A stretch of DNA of 64,000 bases from Symbiodinium kawagutii (GCA_009767595.1 VSDK01008873.1:156968-220967); one strand, 5' to 3'. Numbered from the stretch's first letter, positions 32,301 through 38,156 are shown. Translations and numbers: made by a program. Notes: generated from the sequence alone by a model not told the origin.

Positions 32301-32794
32301 GTACCAAGGGCCCGAGGGGTAACCAGCAACCACCAACTGCGTCAACAGATACTCCGTGCGGCATGGCAATCCAGAGATTCCAATAGCAATAGGATGAACG
32401 ATCAGCAACCAGCACTAATCATAGAGTATTGTTGATAGACATGGTTCAACCAATGCAAACTAATAAGGCGTACAACTATATGTATGTTGAAATTACGGAC
32501 TGTTTCATGATTAAGTATGTCAAACAATTTGTCACACATGACTGACCTTACGAACAAGGTCCTGACCTATTGTGGTTGTCCAACTATCAAAAATCAATAA
32601 CATCAAGATTTTCCACGATGACTACTAGTTCTGGTTCGCTTCATGAATCGTTAACGTTTGACCACCATGGCGAACTCGGGAAAAGCTCCGGGAATTCTGT
32701 CCCGCGTTTTGGTCGTTGGCAGGCGAATTGGCGAGGAATGGTGCGGCGGCGCATGTGGGGAAGCGAAGATGCGCTGCAGCGGCTGATGTTGGGA
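8190..32794 (+). CDS. multi-exon gene: TilS/TtcA-like PP-loop ATPase (core and downstream exons)
   Basis: At least 16 + strand exons join in phase: 8190-8314, 9109-9139, 10579-10719, 10979-11057, 12124-12289, 13283-13376, 15033-15099, 15656-15709, 16335-16473, 17980-18068, 19394-19461, 20426-20554, 21051-21133, 29605-29648, 30000-30080 and 32723-32794. The protein has the PP-loop SGGVDS, then a Rossmann-like region with GHHQDD, the pair of signatures of the tRNA(Ile)-lysidine synthase / tRNA 2-thiocytidine synthase superfamily. Those enzymes bind ATP at the PP-loop and adenylate a tRNA base. DSTPGWSVRG follows, as in TilS-like proteins. Substrate and compartment cannot be told from sequence. 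Downstream exons are Leu/Arg-rich and unrecognised. Introns use GT, GC and GA donors. The 21133-29605 intron carries a copia retrotransposon. Confidence is high for the PP-loop core and falls towards the 3' end. Confidence 0.65.
8315..9108. other. intron of PP-loop gene
   Basis: Runs from a GT donor to a TTTGCAG acceptor. It contains no dominant repeat. Short open frames on both strands near 9000-9100 were not assigned. Confidence 0.5.
9109..9139 (+). CDS. 31-base microexon completing the PP-loop
   Basis: The two leading bases complete the Ser of SGGVDS, and the exon adds TAHLLLLFA, the helix expected directly after a PP-loop. It ends at a GC donor (9140-9141) with two bases that join in phase to the exon at 10579 (giving FRLGIELFIYD). 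The case rests on the excellent motif continuity. The short length makes it tentative. Confidence 0.55.
9140..10578. other. intron of PP-loop gene
   Basis: Starts with GC and contains a perfect (GAT)n microsatellite (about 9606-9653). An acidic open stretch near 9896-9975 (EADEVEAEKDAA) was considered as an exon but is not needed for phase. Confidence 0.5.
9606..9653. repeat. (GAT)n microsatellite
   Basis: About 16 tandem GAT triplets. They read as poly-Asp in one + frame, which is an artefact of the repeat inside an intron. Confidence 0.95.
10579..10719 (+). CDS. PP-loop gene exon (second strand region)
   Basis: Follows TTTGCAG and encodes RLGIELFIYDVKLARPHQE, then a Gly-rich loop and SREEYERYTKAIRF. 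This fits the beta strand and helix between the PP-loop and the HHxDD motif. It ends with AG before a GA donor (10720, GAGCGG). The split Arg codon is completed by the next exon. Read on, the frame reaches a TGA at 10757, but the phase match and the motif in the next exon argue for splicing. Confidence 0.7.
10979..11057 (+). CDS. PP-loop gene exon (GHHQDD motif)
   Basis: After a GCGAG acceptor it encodes MYRCLLVDQGAVILGHHQDD, then VDENRL. GHHxDD is the second signature of TilS/TtcA-type enzymes and helps hold ATP and metal. It ends at a GC donor (11058-11059) in phase 0 and joins the exon at 12124. Confidence 0.75.
11058..12123. other. intron of PP-loop gene
   Basis: Runs from GC to AG (GCCGAG at 12118-12123). 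It holds a small duplication of GGATTTATACAAGCTTGTTGG (11164-11222), a TTAGGG-like GGGTTCGGGTTAGGGATGG near 11535, and CATCA-rich sequence. No gene seen. Confidence 0.5.
12124..12289 (+). CDS. PP-loop gene exon
   Basis: Encodes DHLMKGHVLGDVEGMWSW, a basic helix with LLRPLLSRRKAHF, and FRDSTP before a GT donor (12290). RPLL followed by R-K and the DSTP motif are typical of the TilS-like fold just after the ATP-binding core. The acceptor is GCCGAG. Phase 1 at the end fits the exon at 13283. Confidence 0.7.
12290..13282. other. intron of PP-loop gene
   Basis: Canonical GT to AG intron. Its 3' half is rich in ACCATC/TCATC words. Nothing else was seen. Confidence 0.5.
13283..13376 (+). CDS. PP-loop gene exon (GWSVRG)
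   Basis: After TCGCAG it completes the Gly of DSTPG and encodes WSVRGSTRAALDSLAQRD, then a helix ending FGRG. It ends at a GA donor (13377). The trailing TC joins the first C of exon 15033 to give Ser. Confidence 0.7.
13493..13508. repeat. (CA)n microsatellite
   Basis: Short run of eight CA dinucleotides. Confidence 0.85.
13540..13773. repeat. 57-bp minisatellite, about four copies
   Basis: The phrase TTCTGACCTTGGTTCCTGAG recurs at 13561, 13618, 13675 and 13732, exactly 57 bases apart. The first copy diverges at its left end; the others are almost identical. Because 57 is a multiple of three, all frames stay open through it. Confidence 0.95.
14530..14830. repeat. AT-rich tract with (TA)n, (AAAT)n and (TG)n
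   Basis: Mostly A and T with TATATA runs near 14570-14725, AAATAAATAAAT near 14663, a poly-T run, and a (GT)n run near 14806-14824. Confidence 0.85.
15033..15099 (+). CDS. PP-loop gene exon
   Basis: Encodes AEVGKELDLGIEHWTERRAE and ends EFW at a GC donor (15100-15101). The acceptor is TTTGAG. Phase joins cleanly on both sides. Read through, a TGA would follow at 15109, so this could also be an alternative terminal exon. Confidence 0.6.
15100..15655. other. intron of PP-loop gene
   Basis: Starts GC. The 15150-15290 part is built of GATGGTCAATGATTGGTCAA words. No gene seen. Confidence 0.5.
15656..15709 (+). CDS. PP-loop gene exon (3' end ambiguous)
   Basis: Encodes a hydrophobic helix, PFGVLLATLRHALASLLG. 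Ending at a GA donor (15710) gives phase 0 and joins the exon at 16335. An alternative GT donor at 15727 would add EHPPP but breaks phase. The helix could be a buried or membrane-associated segment. The function of this downstream part is unknown. Confidence 0.5.
15710..16334. other. intron of PP-loop gene
   Basis: Contains CACACGTGTACATACACACGTG-like words near 16050 and a minus-strand Cys/Leu-rich open frame caused by ACATAAAC repeats. No supported gene. Confidence 0.45.
16335..16473 (+). CDS. PP-loop gene exon (helical, charged)
   Basis: After a TTGCAG acceptor it encodes LPRGATGLALNLSELLKLRT and a charged helix VNEVEEVIEEIRETWNSL, ending at a GT donor (16474). The charged heptad-like pattern suggests a helical bundle or short coiled coil. 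The composition is clearly coding. Confidence 0.6.
16474..17590. other. intron of PP-loop gene with (TTG)n
   Basis: TGTTG-rich sequence with a (TTG)n run at about 16732-16763. The rest shows no exon-like block. Confidence 0.5.
16732..16763. repeat. (TTG)n microsatellite
   Basis: About ten tandem TTG triplets within a wider TGTTG-rich tract. Confidence 0.9.
17591..17930. repeat. 44-bp satellite, about eight copies
   Basis: The phrase AAACATACCAGACAAAATAT recurs every 44 bases from about 17641 to 17905; a degenerate copy starts near 17597. Copies are nearly identical. Because 44 is not a multiple of three and the unit lacks stops, two + frames stay open for over 220 codons, giving spurious Gln/Asn/Thr-rich frames. 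Confidence 0.95.
17980..18068 (+). CDS. PP-loop gene exon
   Basis: Follows the satellite after a CCAG acceptor. It encodes AAAPGGFTAISCIPVSTATS and ends SWLLFEK at a GC donor (18069-18070). Phase joins 16473 and 19394. An acceptor four bases earlier is possible but breaks phase. Confidence 0.5.
18069..18740. other. intron of PP-loop gene
   Basis: The repeated phrase TTTATAGTGGTTAAA and TATAGCATT variants recur through 18120-18440. No gene seen. Confidence 0.5.
18748..19330. repeat. degenerate 12-bp repeat, CTTCAGCATGTA
   Basis: More than 30 imperfect copies of CTTCAGCATGTA/ATTTCAGCATAT fill about 580 bases. They read as LQHV/ACTSA repeats in different frames, which explains the open frames here on both strands. 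Confidence 0.9.
19394..19461 (+). CDS. PP-loop gene exon
   Basis: After a CTGCAG acceptor it encodes GFFAAADSLLRKRPGHYHTS and EP, ending at a GC donor (19462-19463). The trailing CG joins G of the next exon to give Arg. A GT donor at 19473 is a weaker alternative. Confidence 0.5.
19462..20425. other. intron of PP-loop gene
   Basis: Contains a (GAT)n run at about 20325-20368. A 165-codon minus-strand frame (19541-20038) is open, but I recognise nothing in it and do not call it a gene. Confidence 0.45.
20325..20368. repeat. (GAT)n microsatellite
   Basis: About 14 tandem GAT triplets, read as poly-Asp, poly-Met or poly-Ser depending on frame and strand. Confidence 0.95.
20426..20554 (+). CDS. 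PP-loop gene exon (Arg-rich)
   Basis: After CTCCCAG it encodes an Arg-rich stretch (EPRERACAASWRSRWF), then QACGKPQFSGGLTQELLGNE and RLRDRQ before a GT donor (20555). The split Trp codon is completed by exon 21051. All 42 codons are open, and phase fits both neighbours. Confidence 0.55.
20555..21050. other. intron of PP-loop gene
   Basis: GT to AG intron with ATGGATGTCAATGG words at its start and ACCATC words at its end. Nothing else seen. Confidence 0.5.
21051..21133 (+). CDS. PP-loop gene exon upstream of retrotransposon
   Basis: Encodes LGYLHLAEPASVLVLYDATA, then HPKALRT, with a beta-strand-like VLVLYD. It ends at a GC donor (21134-21135). The next in-phase exon is 29605, after the copia element. 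An earlier GC donor at 21121 is possible. Confidence 0.5.
21178..21283 (+). mobile_element. MITE-like element copy 2, left part (interrupted by copia)
   Basis: Starts TATGGCGAGCTGGGTCAAGC like copy 5, and reaches GGGGGTACCGGGG where the 5' LTR begins. The missing right end (AACTGACCCACTGCCATATG) lies directly after the 3' LTR at 28644-28663. The retrotransposon therefore inserted into this element. Confidence 0.75.
21284..21530 (+). repeat. 5' long terminal repeat
   Basis: 247 bases, TGTAAAACC...CTGTCACA, with no difference that I can see from 28392-28638. It should hold the promoter and transcription start of the element. Confidence 0.95.
21531..21543 (+). promoter_or_regulatory. primer-binding site
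   Basis: TGGTAGCGGAGCG directly follows the 5' LTR. It resembles the TGGTATCAGAGC site of plant copia elements that pairs with the 3' end of initiator tRNA-Met. The exact priming tRNA is an inference. Confidence 0.65.
21579..23273 (+). CDS. Gag-nucleocapsid-protease polyprotein of copia element
   Basis: 564 codons from an ATG in the context ATCATGGCA to TAG. The N-terminal part is Gag-like and charged. A CCHC zinc knuckle lies at residues 322-335 (CLRCGKMGHLARNC) and would bind the element's RNA. The aspartic protease active site is DSGAS at residue 393, with ILDSGASDNIVG typical of copia proteases. The frame ends in TAG at 23271-23273 and continues open, in the same frame, into the pol frame. 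Gag and protease package and mature the virus-like particle. Same strand and frame as pol. Confidence 0.95.
   Translation: MAVKAQEPDIVDHKVPTWNGEWSSFSDYQLRVELRADATKKDEQYLLGPRLAGNLVGRAFDCIADINREELRKENGWRHLLSHLESKRGKEKIDLLGDLFTEFFVKKDTHRREGEDLNDFEPRFRLLVRRLDKAVQESGADGKIPTELYGWMLLNMYMKLDASDTANVRGRADSYKLEDIISALKKMWSGGGLCARDLERKKRKDGHAYANAEGDDSYDPDRENPDQEEEDLPDEESIQVVADATAWYQETLQSLLEEPEDATCLANFKDARRALDAARTARGFYPVKNPNVRSNNWHDGGKAYGKRTPYGKGSNEYVNKKCLRCGKMGHLARNCPQKPPQGRGRQDGEKIGFVGWTSSDELEAQIHTIAGDAAEESVYQVASPTPCTHAILDSGASDNIVGVETLQDWTEQMEKLGFSSEDELFVDRSQHKRFTFGNNASAAALGKAYVNVGLYGVQCELEFHVVEGATPFLLSAKFLADQNASVNFRTGVANFKKISDQHFQLGRTTGGHLVIPLLAFAGNEDSFQTTLQSQPDPGVQMIAKKQVHFDETPSASKGRPEDSH
23292..28403 (+). 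CDS. Pol polyprotein: methyltransferase-like domain, integrase, reverse transcriptase, RNase H
   Basis: 1,703 codons. Residues about 85-165 resemble a methyltransferase-like fold, with LLEVCAPWDSPLS and ISPPCFPW near 151-157. The integrase zinc-binding HRNLGHP...CADC begins near 405. The integrase core has VDTFWW near 468 and FRFDEEGF near 540, but the position of the third catalytic acid reads WQMGKHSRH near 573, with Ser where Glu is expected. A long charged linker follows. Reverse transcriptase has DIKTAFLQG near 1231 and HVDDIL near 1321. RNase H has TDASWA near 1479 and SSTSAETQ near 1530. The TGA stop lies inside the 3' LTR. Copies the RNA to DNA and inserts it. Confidence 0.95.
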   Translation: MFDSSTVCVLSGILKDDAGRIQHEREHIHEDHCFVCDGTGDVNSVNGSDCFDDHEALKPVSADCKMSLIQHLQDDLLHGVHALQEVLQGAQLDLLEVCAPWDSPLSRAVRDAGGRAEVIGLHNGFDLTKRSGLKKAIQVIRNKKPRYLHISPPCFPWTPLQNLNQKTWEQRERLYVLRKEHATLLKHCRKLVEVQVLEMNNHCSFDDDHGEHEHHAGMEHPLRASSWGLGDTRVIVRLCGGERFRVDGCRHGLIDGDSRKLFLKPWGWCSTHSGVRKALELRCNHDAHEHVRVEGKHTARTATYPWLLCRRFAKALMHDLVECFSVFGNTHQECYEGDEADEEEPIFDDDFGEPQDENEEGNADPQHGHEHAHGEREEPPDPAEEPDAQAQEPTDHDIIQKLKVVHRNLGHPCNSTLVRMLKDAGAEASVIKLAENFECADCLQRGRRGSAQTVSPVSVREKWHTISVDTFWWKYPHTVADGKKNKFLVGLSMFDEATDFHSAIIIRTGEDGPMHSLSGEEFIRGFSDGWLQKYPAPTVFRFDEEGFLRNLKVKDFLEQFGMKLEPIAGEAAWQMGKHSRHLQTLKESMSLLATELGMTATPHQILSLALSAKNSMHSIRGYSPNQWAFGRDHSRISSFLQQYDNLPLQSERQEPEFEESLQAEFKARKLFLEADSKRRLARALRYRCRPLKEFQTGQLVYYFRQGRGKGSRYGGKWRGPARVLCREKTSLEPGRNHDGSVVWISHAGILMRCSPEQLRPVTRDLTSVDLTINGPRDFHSLMSQVSQQLKYLDLTDQFGGEIEPRHDLDEDDTGRFRMGSKRPAHELFEPPLPPLPDLDEDSVEHLPEDGLQRTERVVQEVPRERKSRRLSDVPDPESRGDGSGSGEVRREEEGTDVPSDLPRQGVRQVVRRQLRQSKVQDRNEEVSDLPSENAGGRSSGSKPEGQEGGHRKRKPSKSATELHEQEKGEDPQSPGDRIESGESRQRELRPESTRTDEDGDAGGGNVESSFSYVADGEHAPRDDDLHAYAVGKPDRSMSQKAQGWSLAAHGSESANSMSREQLHVSHEEYHETCLSFCENVDVLPVLEMVFHIAPRDVHSRRGVWMLNQKVKKHAEVVYRKLSREDQKEFDKAMKKEIDSYISSEAVRICEGHGISPERIMQMRWVHTWKVETDKEGKEVGKKPKSRLIIKGFQDPCLTDLPRESPTLSTMGRNLLLSAAARNRTRLESGDIKTAFLQGQTSELDEEIYGLPPPEVRAHLNLTPTQLLRIAKAIYGLLNAPKAWNESLCAFLREDGWVQHQLDQCLFKCVDGEKVVGYLGIHVDDILTTGDGLVYQHAIERLQKRFKFGSWDNAQENVLTYCGCEIKQDADFGIHVKQESFGQDISEIHLTSERRNQCQEPISDAERTEMRQKLGALNWRATQSAPWMLSTVSHLMGCVEQGVVSDLVSVNKLIRLHRKHHDKGLYYPPMNDEVTLITFTDASWATRKDYSSQGGQLTLLMHRDALNGCQSPFHVISWNGRKLKRVARSSTSAETQMAANSLDIHEFNKLSFLDLESPKPIPLVKADDLLREWRTCLIVDAKNVFDAVVKIETAGLQLEEKRTAVELLAIKQRLLQARVDLRWVNSDQQLSDSLTKPWLHDVLLQALKTAHWRITYDPAYQSAKRVRAMKLSQQQPELYALYCLWDLATESSTQARKILGRCKT
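25837..26403 (+). CDS. 188-codon overlapping frame within pol linker
   Basis: In the +1 frame relative to pol, an ATG at 25837 opens 188 codons that end at TGA 26401-26403. The product looks more protein-like than the pol frame here: a helix (DFSGLKELYKKSQEN), then VVKFGEKKKGLTFHQTYQD and YVKWCVDN. This resembles the small domain found at the C-terminus of exodeoxyribonuclease X-like proteins, which reads roughly FGKHKG...YxxWV. A Lys/Pro/Ser-rich linker and a C-terminal helix (EMLNLHSRMSQMENMLHEMM) follow. The pol frame over the same bases is low-complexity Arg/Glu/Ser/Gly. It may be a captured coding fragment read out of frame by pol. Expression is unproven. Confidence 0.5.
   Translation: MDFSGLKELYKKSQENESQEDFLTFQTLSLEEMGQEVVKFGEKKKGLTFHQTYQDKEYVKWCVDNSDNPRFKTGMKKFLIYLQKMLEAEAQDPSQKAKKAATGSASLPKAPPSSMNKKKEKIPKAPATESSLGNPDSESSDRSPLEPTKTEMLEGEMLNLHSRMSQMENMLHEMMTYMRTQSGSQTGP
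28392..28638 (+). repeat. 3' long terminal repeat
   Basis: 247 bases that appear identical to the 5' LTR. The first 12 bases contain the pol stop codon. An AAGAAAGA purine stretch just upstream (about 28375-28382) could serve as a weak polypurine tract. Confidence 0.95.
28639..28663 (+). mobile_element. MITE-like element copy 2, right part
   Basis: Begins with the duplicated CGGGG target and ends AACTGACCCACTGCCATATG. This matches the right terminus of the other copies and completes the part at 21178-21283. Confidence 0.7.
28664..29604. other. rest of intron after retrotransposon
   Basis: Contains a short 29-bp direct repeat (GACAACTTAGCCCGAAG at 29078 and 29107, partial at 29136) and a degenerate MITE left end near 28950 (TATGGCTTTGGGTCAG). 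No gene supported. Confidence 0.5.
29605..29648 (+). CDS. putative PP-loop gene exon after retrotransposon
   Basis: After a GCCCAG acceptor it encodes LIQTVFRTQMHRHLV. The first Leu codon is completed by the base left from exon 21051-21133. It ends at a GC donor (29649-29650) in phase 0. Open reading continues as AAAVVVLGC to a GT donor at 29678, which breaks phase with the next exon. Confidence 0.4.
29649..29999. other. intron-like stretch
   Basis: Starts with a TGTTGTTGTT run; otherwise featureless. Confidence 0.4.
30000..30080 (+). CDS. putative PP-loop gene exon
   Basis: Between a GGTAG acceptor and a GT donor (30081). The 27 codons read VDFKTLRSTIASVVRDVLDK and KVFDAAQ, an amphipathic helix. 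Phase 0 on both sides. Family unknown. Confidence 0.45.
30081..32722. other. intron-like stretch
   Basis: A minus-strand frame at 30683-30946 has two hydrophobic segments (FFLAFFGCLFVASVGSLL) and ends KRK-stop. It is open after a TTTGCAG acceptor but is otherwise unsupported. A 53-bp direct duplication lies at 32231-32336. No other features seen. Confidence 0.4.
32231..32336. repeat. 53-bp direct duplication
   Basis: CGCCTGGG(C/T)(A/G)AGCATGCGTACC with the following GGGCCCGAGGGGTAACC occurs at 32231 and again at 32284 with very few differences. Confidence 0.9.
32723..32794 (+). CDS. putative PP-loop gene exon (Arg-rich)
   Basis: After a TTGGCAG acceptor it encodes ANWRGMVRRRMWGSEDALQR and LMLG before a GT donor (32795). 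Phase 0 on both sides fits the previous exon. A second frame from an ATG with strong context (ACCACCATGG, 32666) is also open over the island, so the reading is tentative. Confidence 0.4.
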
Positions 32795-35371
32795 GTTGGT
32801 CTTGAATTTTTGAGCTCAATATGCTTCGTTAACTATTCACTGATGGGAGATGTGTGTTATCTACATCGGGCAATGCAATTAGCAGATGTTGCTATTCAAT
32901 TAGCCATCCTGAGCCTTACTGAGCCAATAGCTGATGATTATCATCAAATATGGATGTTTGATTGATATGAATCTCCGAATCATATATGCTTGAATTGACT
33001 TTTAATAAGCAATGCTACTGAATGACGGCGTTTTACCATCATATGACTGAGGGCCATGCATGATTACTAATTGCTAGTGATGGACGGCTGGGGCGGACTG
33101 GATCCGATGGTGATGCAGAGAGAGAATGGTCAATATTTGCTTTTATGATTTGTTTAGAAGTGCTAGTCATTCTATAGCTGCAGCTATTGATGATTTTTAG
33201 TTCAAAGCTTTACGTTGATCATAGCTAGTTATGCTTGTCTAGTTAATTGCAATGTTTGATCAATCGTTGGGACCAATATATATATATACACATATATGAT
33301 TATAATTAGTAATCAACCGCAGTTATTGTAGAAGGTATAACATTTAGTATTGTTGGATGATAGCTGACTTGAACTTGATGGCTGATATTTTGCAATTGTT
33401 ATCCACTCTTCTCCGCCATTACAATCACTTCTTAACCTTTGTCAACCATGGTTGTGCGCATCTTTTTTCAATTGAGCCGTGCGGAACGAGGTCTTGTTGC
33501 GTCGACCTACTTGTAGGACATGTTCATGCTGTTTTTGGTTCACCATCGGTCGATTGCAACCAGCAGCACACATCCGCGACCAATGTGTGCATGATTGATC
33601 AAGCACCATTAGTCATTGATTATGGGTGCCATTCATCAACTATTAATACGTAACCAACCAGGTACCATGTACATCATTAAGCAAATCAAACCAGAAAATG
33701 CCAATATGCACACAAGCACAAGCAAGGATAACCAGTAATGGCCATACAGCAATATAGTAACAGGATACCCCGAAATAATCAAAACATAATTATTTGTAAC
33801 ATGTGATGAAGGGCAAGAGATTACACTGAATACGGTGTTATTTATTGGGTATGGGCTGGAGGGTACACGTGGACTCAGCTTGCGTTGCCTATTTAGTTCG
33901 ATGGTCTTTTGAACCAAGACATCTCACGAGTTGTTGGGTGTTCTCGGTTCTTGTTGTCATTATCACTCCTTTTGACCGCGAACGCTAGCCACTGTTGAAT
34001 ATGGTCACTCTTCTTCAGTGTTGTCAATGCTGTGCGGTTGTGGATGCAGATTACTAGTGGCTAGTATCCATAAGTATTGATCACTATTGGCCGACTAACC
34101 TTCGATGTTGACCACCTGAAGCTAAGGATTGATCTCCTACCATGAGATGACTGTGGTTGCACCAACGTCACCACCTTCCACCTATCAGGGGATCGCACAG
34201 GTTTGTGGCAATCCGCCTATTTGTCCGCCATGTCAGAAGCTCAAATGCGGATGTGATAACCTGAGGTTTGGGATTGTTCAGGACGATTGGACTCATCTCT
34301 GGGAGTAGAGGTTGATCCGAAGTCGCGCTTGGGGGACCCTGTTTGGAGCTTTGGTTGCTACTAGTTGGGTGAGGTTGGGATCTGTAAAAAACTGTTATGT
34401 AACCAAACCTAATCAGTGGCTTTACCAAATCTAAGTGCGGGTGCGGGATGCGAACACTTGTCCCGACCTGGGCTTTTGGGAGTCGATGGGAGTCGATGGC
34501 GGCGGAGGACGCCCCAGGTGCTCTGTTCTGGACGGACCCATCTCCTCATGGAGGCTCCTGCGCTTATTTTGTTCTATGATTTGGTTGGTTCTTGTTGGCT
34601 TCTTTGGTTTGGTTTGTATCTTCTGGGTTGGTTGGCTTCTTTAAGTTGTCTTCTATGTCTGGTTGGCTCCTTTTGTTCCTGACGATAGGGCCCCTACGGT
34701 CTGGCCACGGTCTTTCTGCTTGCTTTAAGCTCTTTTCGGTGGGCTCGTCTAATTGTTTTGTCCCTTGAGATTTTGTTTGGTTGGACAAGGCCCTCCGCTT
34801 TCCTTTGGTTATCTCCTTTGGTTTGGTTCACTGGTTGCGCCACCAGGGCTTGTTCGTTTGAGTAATTGTCCAGGAATTTTCTTGTTCGGGTATGTATTCC
34901 TGCATGGTTTCTCTGCGGTTCTGTTTTCCTTTCTTTTGCTTAGTGTTCCGAAGAACAACTATGATCTTTACGATATCTCGGGTCTATGCCGACGTAGTTT
35001 GTACTTATTTCTTTGCTCTTGCTCATGGCCCAGCATTTGTTGGTTGTGCTCGCTAGTTTTAGTTTTTGCCCATGATTTCTTGCACGGCGCGATGTATATC
35101 TTCATCTTCACTTCTGGGCCATACCCATCAACCCCATCACAGCCCCCATCAGCCCCATGAGCCCCATAAGACACCATCAGCCCCCAGCAACCCTTATAGG
35201 GCTGGTGTAATGCTCAGCTTCAGCAAGGTGCAAGCATTGCTGCGGTCCAAGCAAGTGGACTCCTCAGCGGTCTCCCTGAAGTGTGGCCGGTTGAGAATGA
35301 TTCACCTCAAGGTTATTCACCAGCATTCGTTAACAGCTGGAAAACTAACATCATGAGCAAACTCCTTGGGT

Positions 35372-35425
35372 GGTTGTTGTTGGTGCTTGTTGGTGCTTGT
35401 TGGTGCTTGTTGGTGCTTGTTGGTT
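35372..35425. repeat. 10-bp tandem repeat TTGTTGGTGC
   Basis: About five tandem copies of TTGTTGGTGC, then TTGTTGG variants. It reads as Leu/Val/Cys-rich in one frame. Confidence 0.9.
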
Positions 35426-35643
35426 GTTGGTTGTTGGAGGCAGTTGTATGTTGACATCCTCATGCTGATTGAAAATGATAGAGGTGTGGGGATTCGCTCA
35501 CCTCAATCCAGACGCAAAGCTATGCTAAGCAGTGATTTATGCTCAACTAGCTGTCAATATTTGAAGAGCGTTTCGGTGCTAGGGATGATCGGGAACAGAG
35601 CGCCCAGCGATTTCAGAGATGAGACATGCGGGAAACTGAACAA

Positions 35644-35776
35644 TATGGCTATGGGCCTATGGGTCAAGACCCTGTACCCCTGGTTCCCCATCATTAACCA
35701 TTGTTTTCCTTTATTATTGTTGGATATTGTTGGTAAATCCTCCATTAGTTGGTTGATTGATATTGACCCATAGCCA
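35644..35776 (-). mobile_element. MITE-like inverted-repeat element, copy 3
   Basis: Begins ATGGCTATGGG, with CTATGGGTCAAGACCCTGTA just inside, and ends TTGACCCATAGCCAC. The core runs opposite to the other copies (ACCCTGTACCCCTGGTTCCC). The outer words ATGGCTATGGGTCAA and TTGACCCATAGCCA are inverted repeats of each other. Confidence 0.7.
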
Positions 35777-37988
35777 CATCAACATCCAACATCCCAGCAA
35801 GATCCAACAAGTGGCCTGATTAAGACCTTAGACCGACTCCAGCAGCCACAACAACCGGGGCAGTACCAAAACCCATCCCCGGTTGGCATCATGGCCAACC
35901 GGTCATAAGAATAGCTACAACGAAGAAGAGGCGGATAACCAACGGCCCATGTATCTTGATTGCTTATGGTGTTCATTGCTAGTAGCCTACCTGGCAAATG
36001 GCTGGAAGTACGAGTGCCAATGCCACTGGAAATCCACTTTTCATTAACCACTTCTTCGGACCGCGAGTTTTCCTGGGGCCAGGTGATGATCCTCAATGAT
36101 GATCAGTCTGGAGAACTTGGGTGGGTTTCCCACCTCCAGATTCGTTTCCAAGAGAGTCTTTCAACGCGGTGCCCTCCCAGCTGTGTCAACGTCGTACTGC
36201 AGTGTATTCATCAGAACCATGGTTCCAGGATGTTCCAGATACCCAATGCATCTTTTTGATTTGTCTAAAAAAGTAGCAGGCCACAACAACATGTAGAATT
36301 TCCCAGCCAAACAAGGCATACCTCCATGGGGCACCGCGAATTCACAGGACAGTCCCTTCACCTCCACGGTGCTGTTGTGGGTTTTGTTCTCTCAGTTGGG
36401 GACGCTGTCTAAGGCGCGTGGCGACTTGTTTCAGAGAAGGCGCGGTTGCGGCTTGTGATGCTGTTCTCTCAACCAGCAACCTGGCGGTTTCATGCGGTTT
36501 CTTGGTGCAGTCTATCCTGCCAGATATTGAGCCGTTGATTTCGTGGTAGTTACAGCGGTGATATCAGAAGCATTTTGTATACCAACTGCTCCAAGCCATG
36601 CAAATGCAACATGGAGATCTGTGGACTAATTTCTTCCGCCTAGAAAACAGGCAACAGGACACAAAACTTTGATCAAGTCGAAACGTCAGAGTTCCAAAAG
36701 GCTGGAGGTAAACCGTAGAGCAGTCTTGGAATCAAGCTGAATTCTGCCCTCGAAAGCTCGCCACTGACATGGCCATAGCGAGCACGCGACATCGAGCGAA
36801 CGCACCACCAGCCTCAGACCCTTGCTACGCATTTGGGAAAAGTATCTTGGGATGTACAAGTATCGACCTAGAATCTCCATTGATGTGTTTCACCAGTATT
36901 TCACCAGTATTCACATTTCTTTTTCCATATTGGTGGTTTACCTTTGTGCCGAACAAGTAGTCACCACTGTCAGTCCACCTGTCCGCACACAGGTGCCATG
37001 GTCATGCTCTGCAGGTGCCAGGATAGCGCCACGAAGATTCAATCGCATGCTCGATCTGTCCTGGCAGGGACACCTGGGTGCCAGGTCCCATGGGACTTGG
37101 AATTGCTGGGGCCCTCCCAGAATGATAGGCTTGTTGAATCTGGTTGACAACACGAGGGTAAGTGGCTATAGCCCCAGTTATCTTGGATGTGGCAATTTAG
37201 TTTTGCGTTTTTTTTGAAGACACATCTAGCAAGAAGCACTTCACAGTATATTTCAGTGTATATTATGTATGCATGTGCTTGTTGGAACAACCTTTAGGAA
37301 ATTGGTGCCCTCAATATCATTAGGAAATTGTTATTGTGTAAAATATTCAGGTTGTTGCATCATTCTGTGGCAGATGGTGTGTGCTAGCTGGAGTCAGGTA
37401 CACTGATTTTGTGAAGCAGTCAGTGGTTTTGATTCCGCAGAGGTTTGTAGATCAGCAGTAGCACTGAAGTGAAACAAAGGGTTGGAATTCTGTAGTCCAC
37501 CTGCATGTGGATGCAGCTCGTTACATACACTACAAAATCTGGAGATTTTCTGGTAGCTTTGGATGTCCACATGCTATTTTCTTAGGGAAATCACGGTTCG
37601 AATTTACTAAACGGTTCGAATAACTACAAAATCTGCAGATTTTTTCATCTGTAGTCTGCCTTGTTTGGATTCTGGAGATGTTCTCGTCAAGGTGCTTCCA
37701 GTCTGACCATAACGGCAGGAATTTTGTTTGTTGCACAATTGCTGTCCTGCTTCCCGTAAATCCAACAGGGATGTCTAATTCTGTATACATCAAGATTATC
37801 AAGTCGTTGCTATTGCTAATAGTGGCTAATAATGGCGAATAGCCAGCAACAATAAGGATACAACCATCAACCACAGTTGATTGAATTGATAGTTAACCGT
37901 AGGTTAACTGATGCTCAATGATGATCAGCTTGCGGTTGATGTTCGTGGAGAAGTTTTCAAAAAGAAGGGGCTGTGAGGCCGCCCTGAG

Positions 37989-38156
37989 GAAGGAAGGCAT
38001 AGCGAGGCACTCCTCCAAGCGAAGCAACGGTCTGTGCAAGTTTTGGCGCGGCGGAAGCCCGCTGAATACGCCAAAGCAGCAGTCTGCAAGAAGCGACGTC
38101 GAGTTCATCCTGAAGAGGTCGTGGCCACCACACAGGAACTTGAGCAGAGCAGGTGA
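37989..38156 (+). CDS. putative terminal exon, unknown protein
   Basis: After a CCTGAG acceptor, 55 codons and a TGA (38154-38156) encode a charged helical peptide: EGRHSEALLQAKQRSVQVLA, then RRKPAEYAKAAVCKKRRR and VHPEEVVATTQELEQSR. The composition is clearly coding-like. It may be the C-terminus of the large upstream gene (phase 0 fits exon 32723-32794) or of a separate gene. A GT donor overlaps the stop (38153), so the last codons may be intron. Confidence 0.45.
   Translation, partial: EGRHSEALLQAKQRSVQVLARRKPAEYAKAAVCKKRRRVHPEEVVATTQELEQSR

Larger units (their letters stand above)
32795..37988. other. long intron-like or intergenic stretch
   Basis: Contains a (TA)n run (33280-33295), GC-rich islands at 34430-34560, 35210-35320 and 36000-36200 with several open frames but no family features, a 10-bp repeat at 35372-35425, and a MITE copy at 35644-35776. 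An IQ-like peptide (ATKIQSHARSVLAG) near 37022-37065 is probably chance. Confidence 0.4.

Noticed and set aside
37022..37065. IQ-like peptide ATKIQSHARSVLAG
   Set aside because: Lacks the conserved Gly and second basic position, lies 17 kb upstream of the IQ gene beyond the LHC gene, and other frames are equally open.
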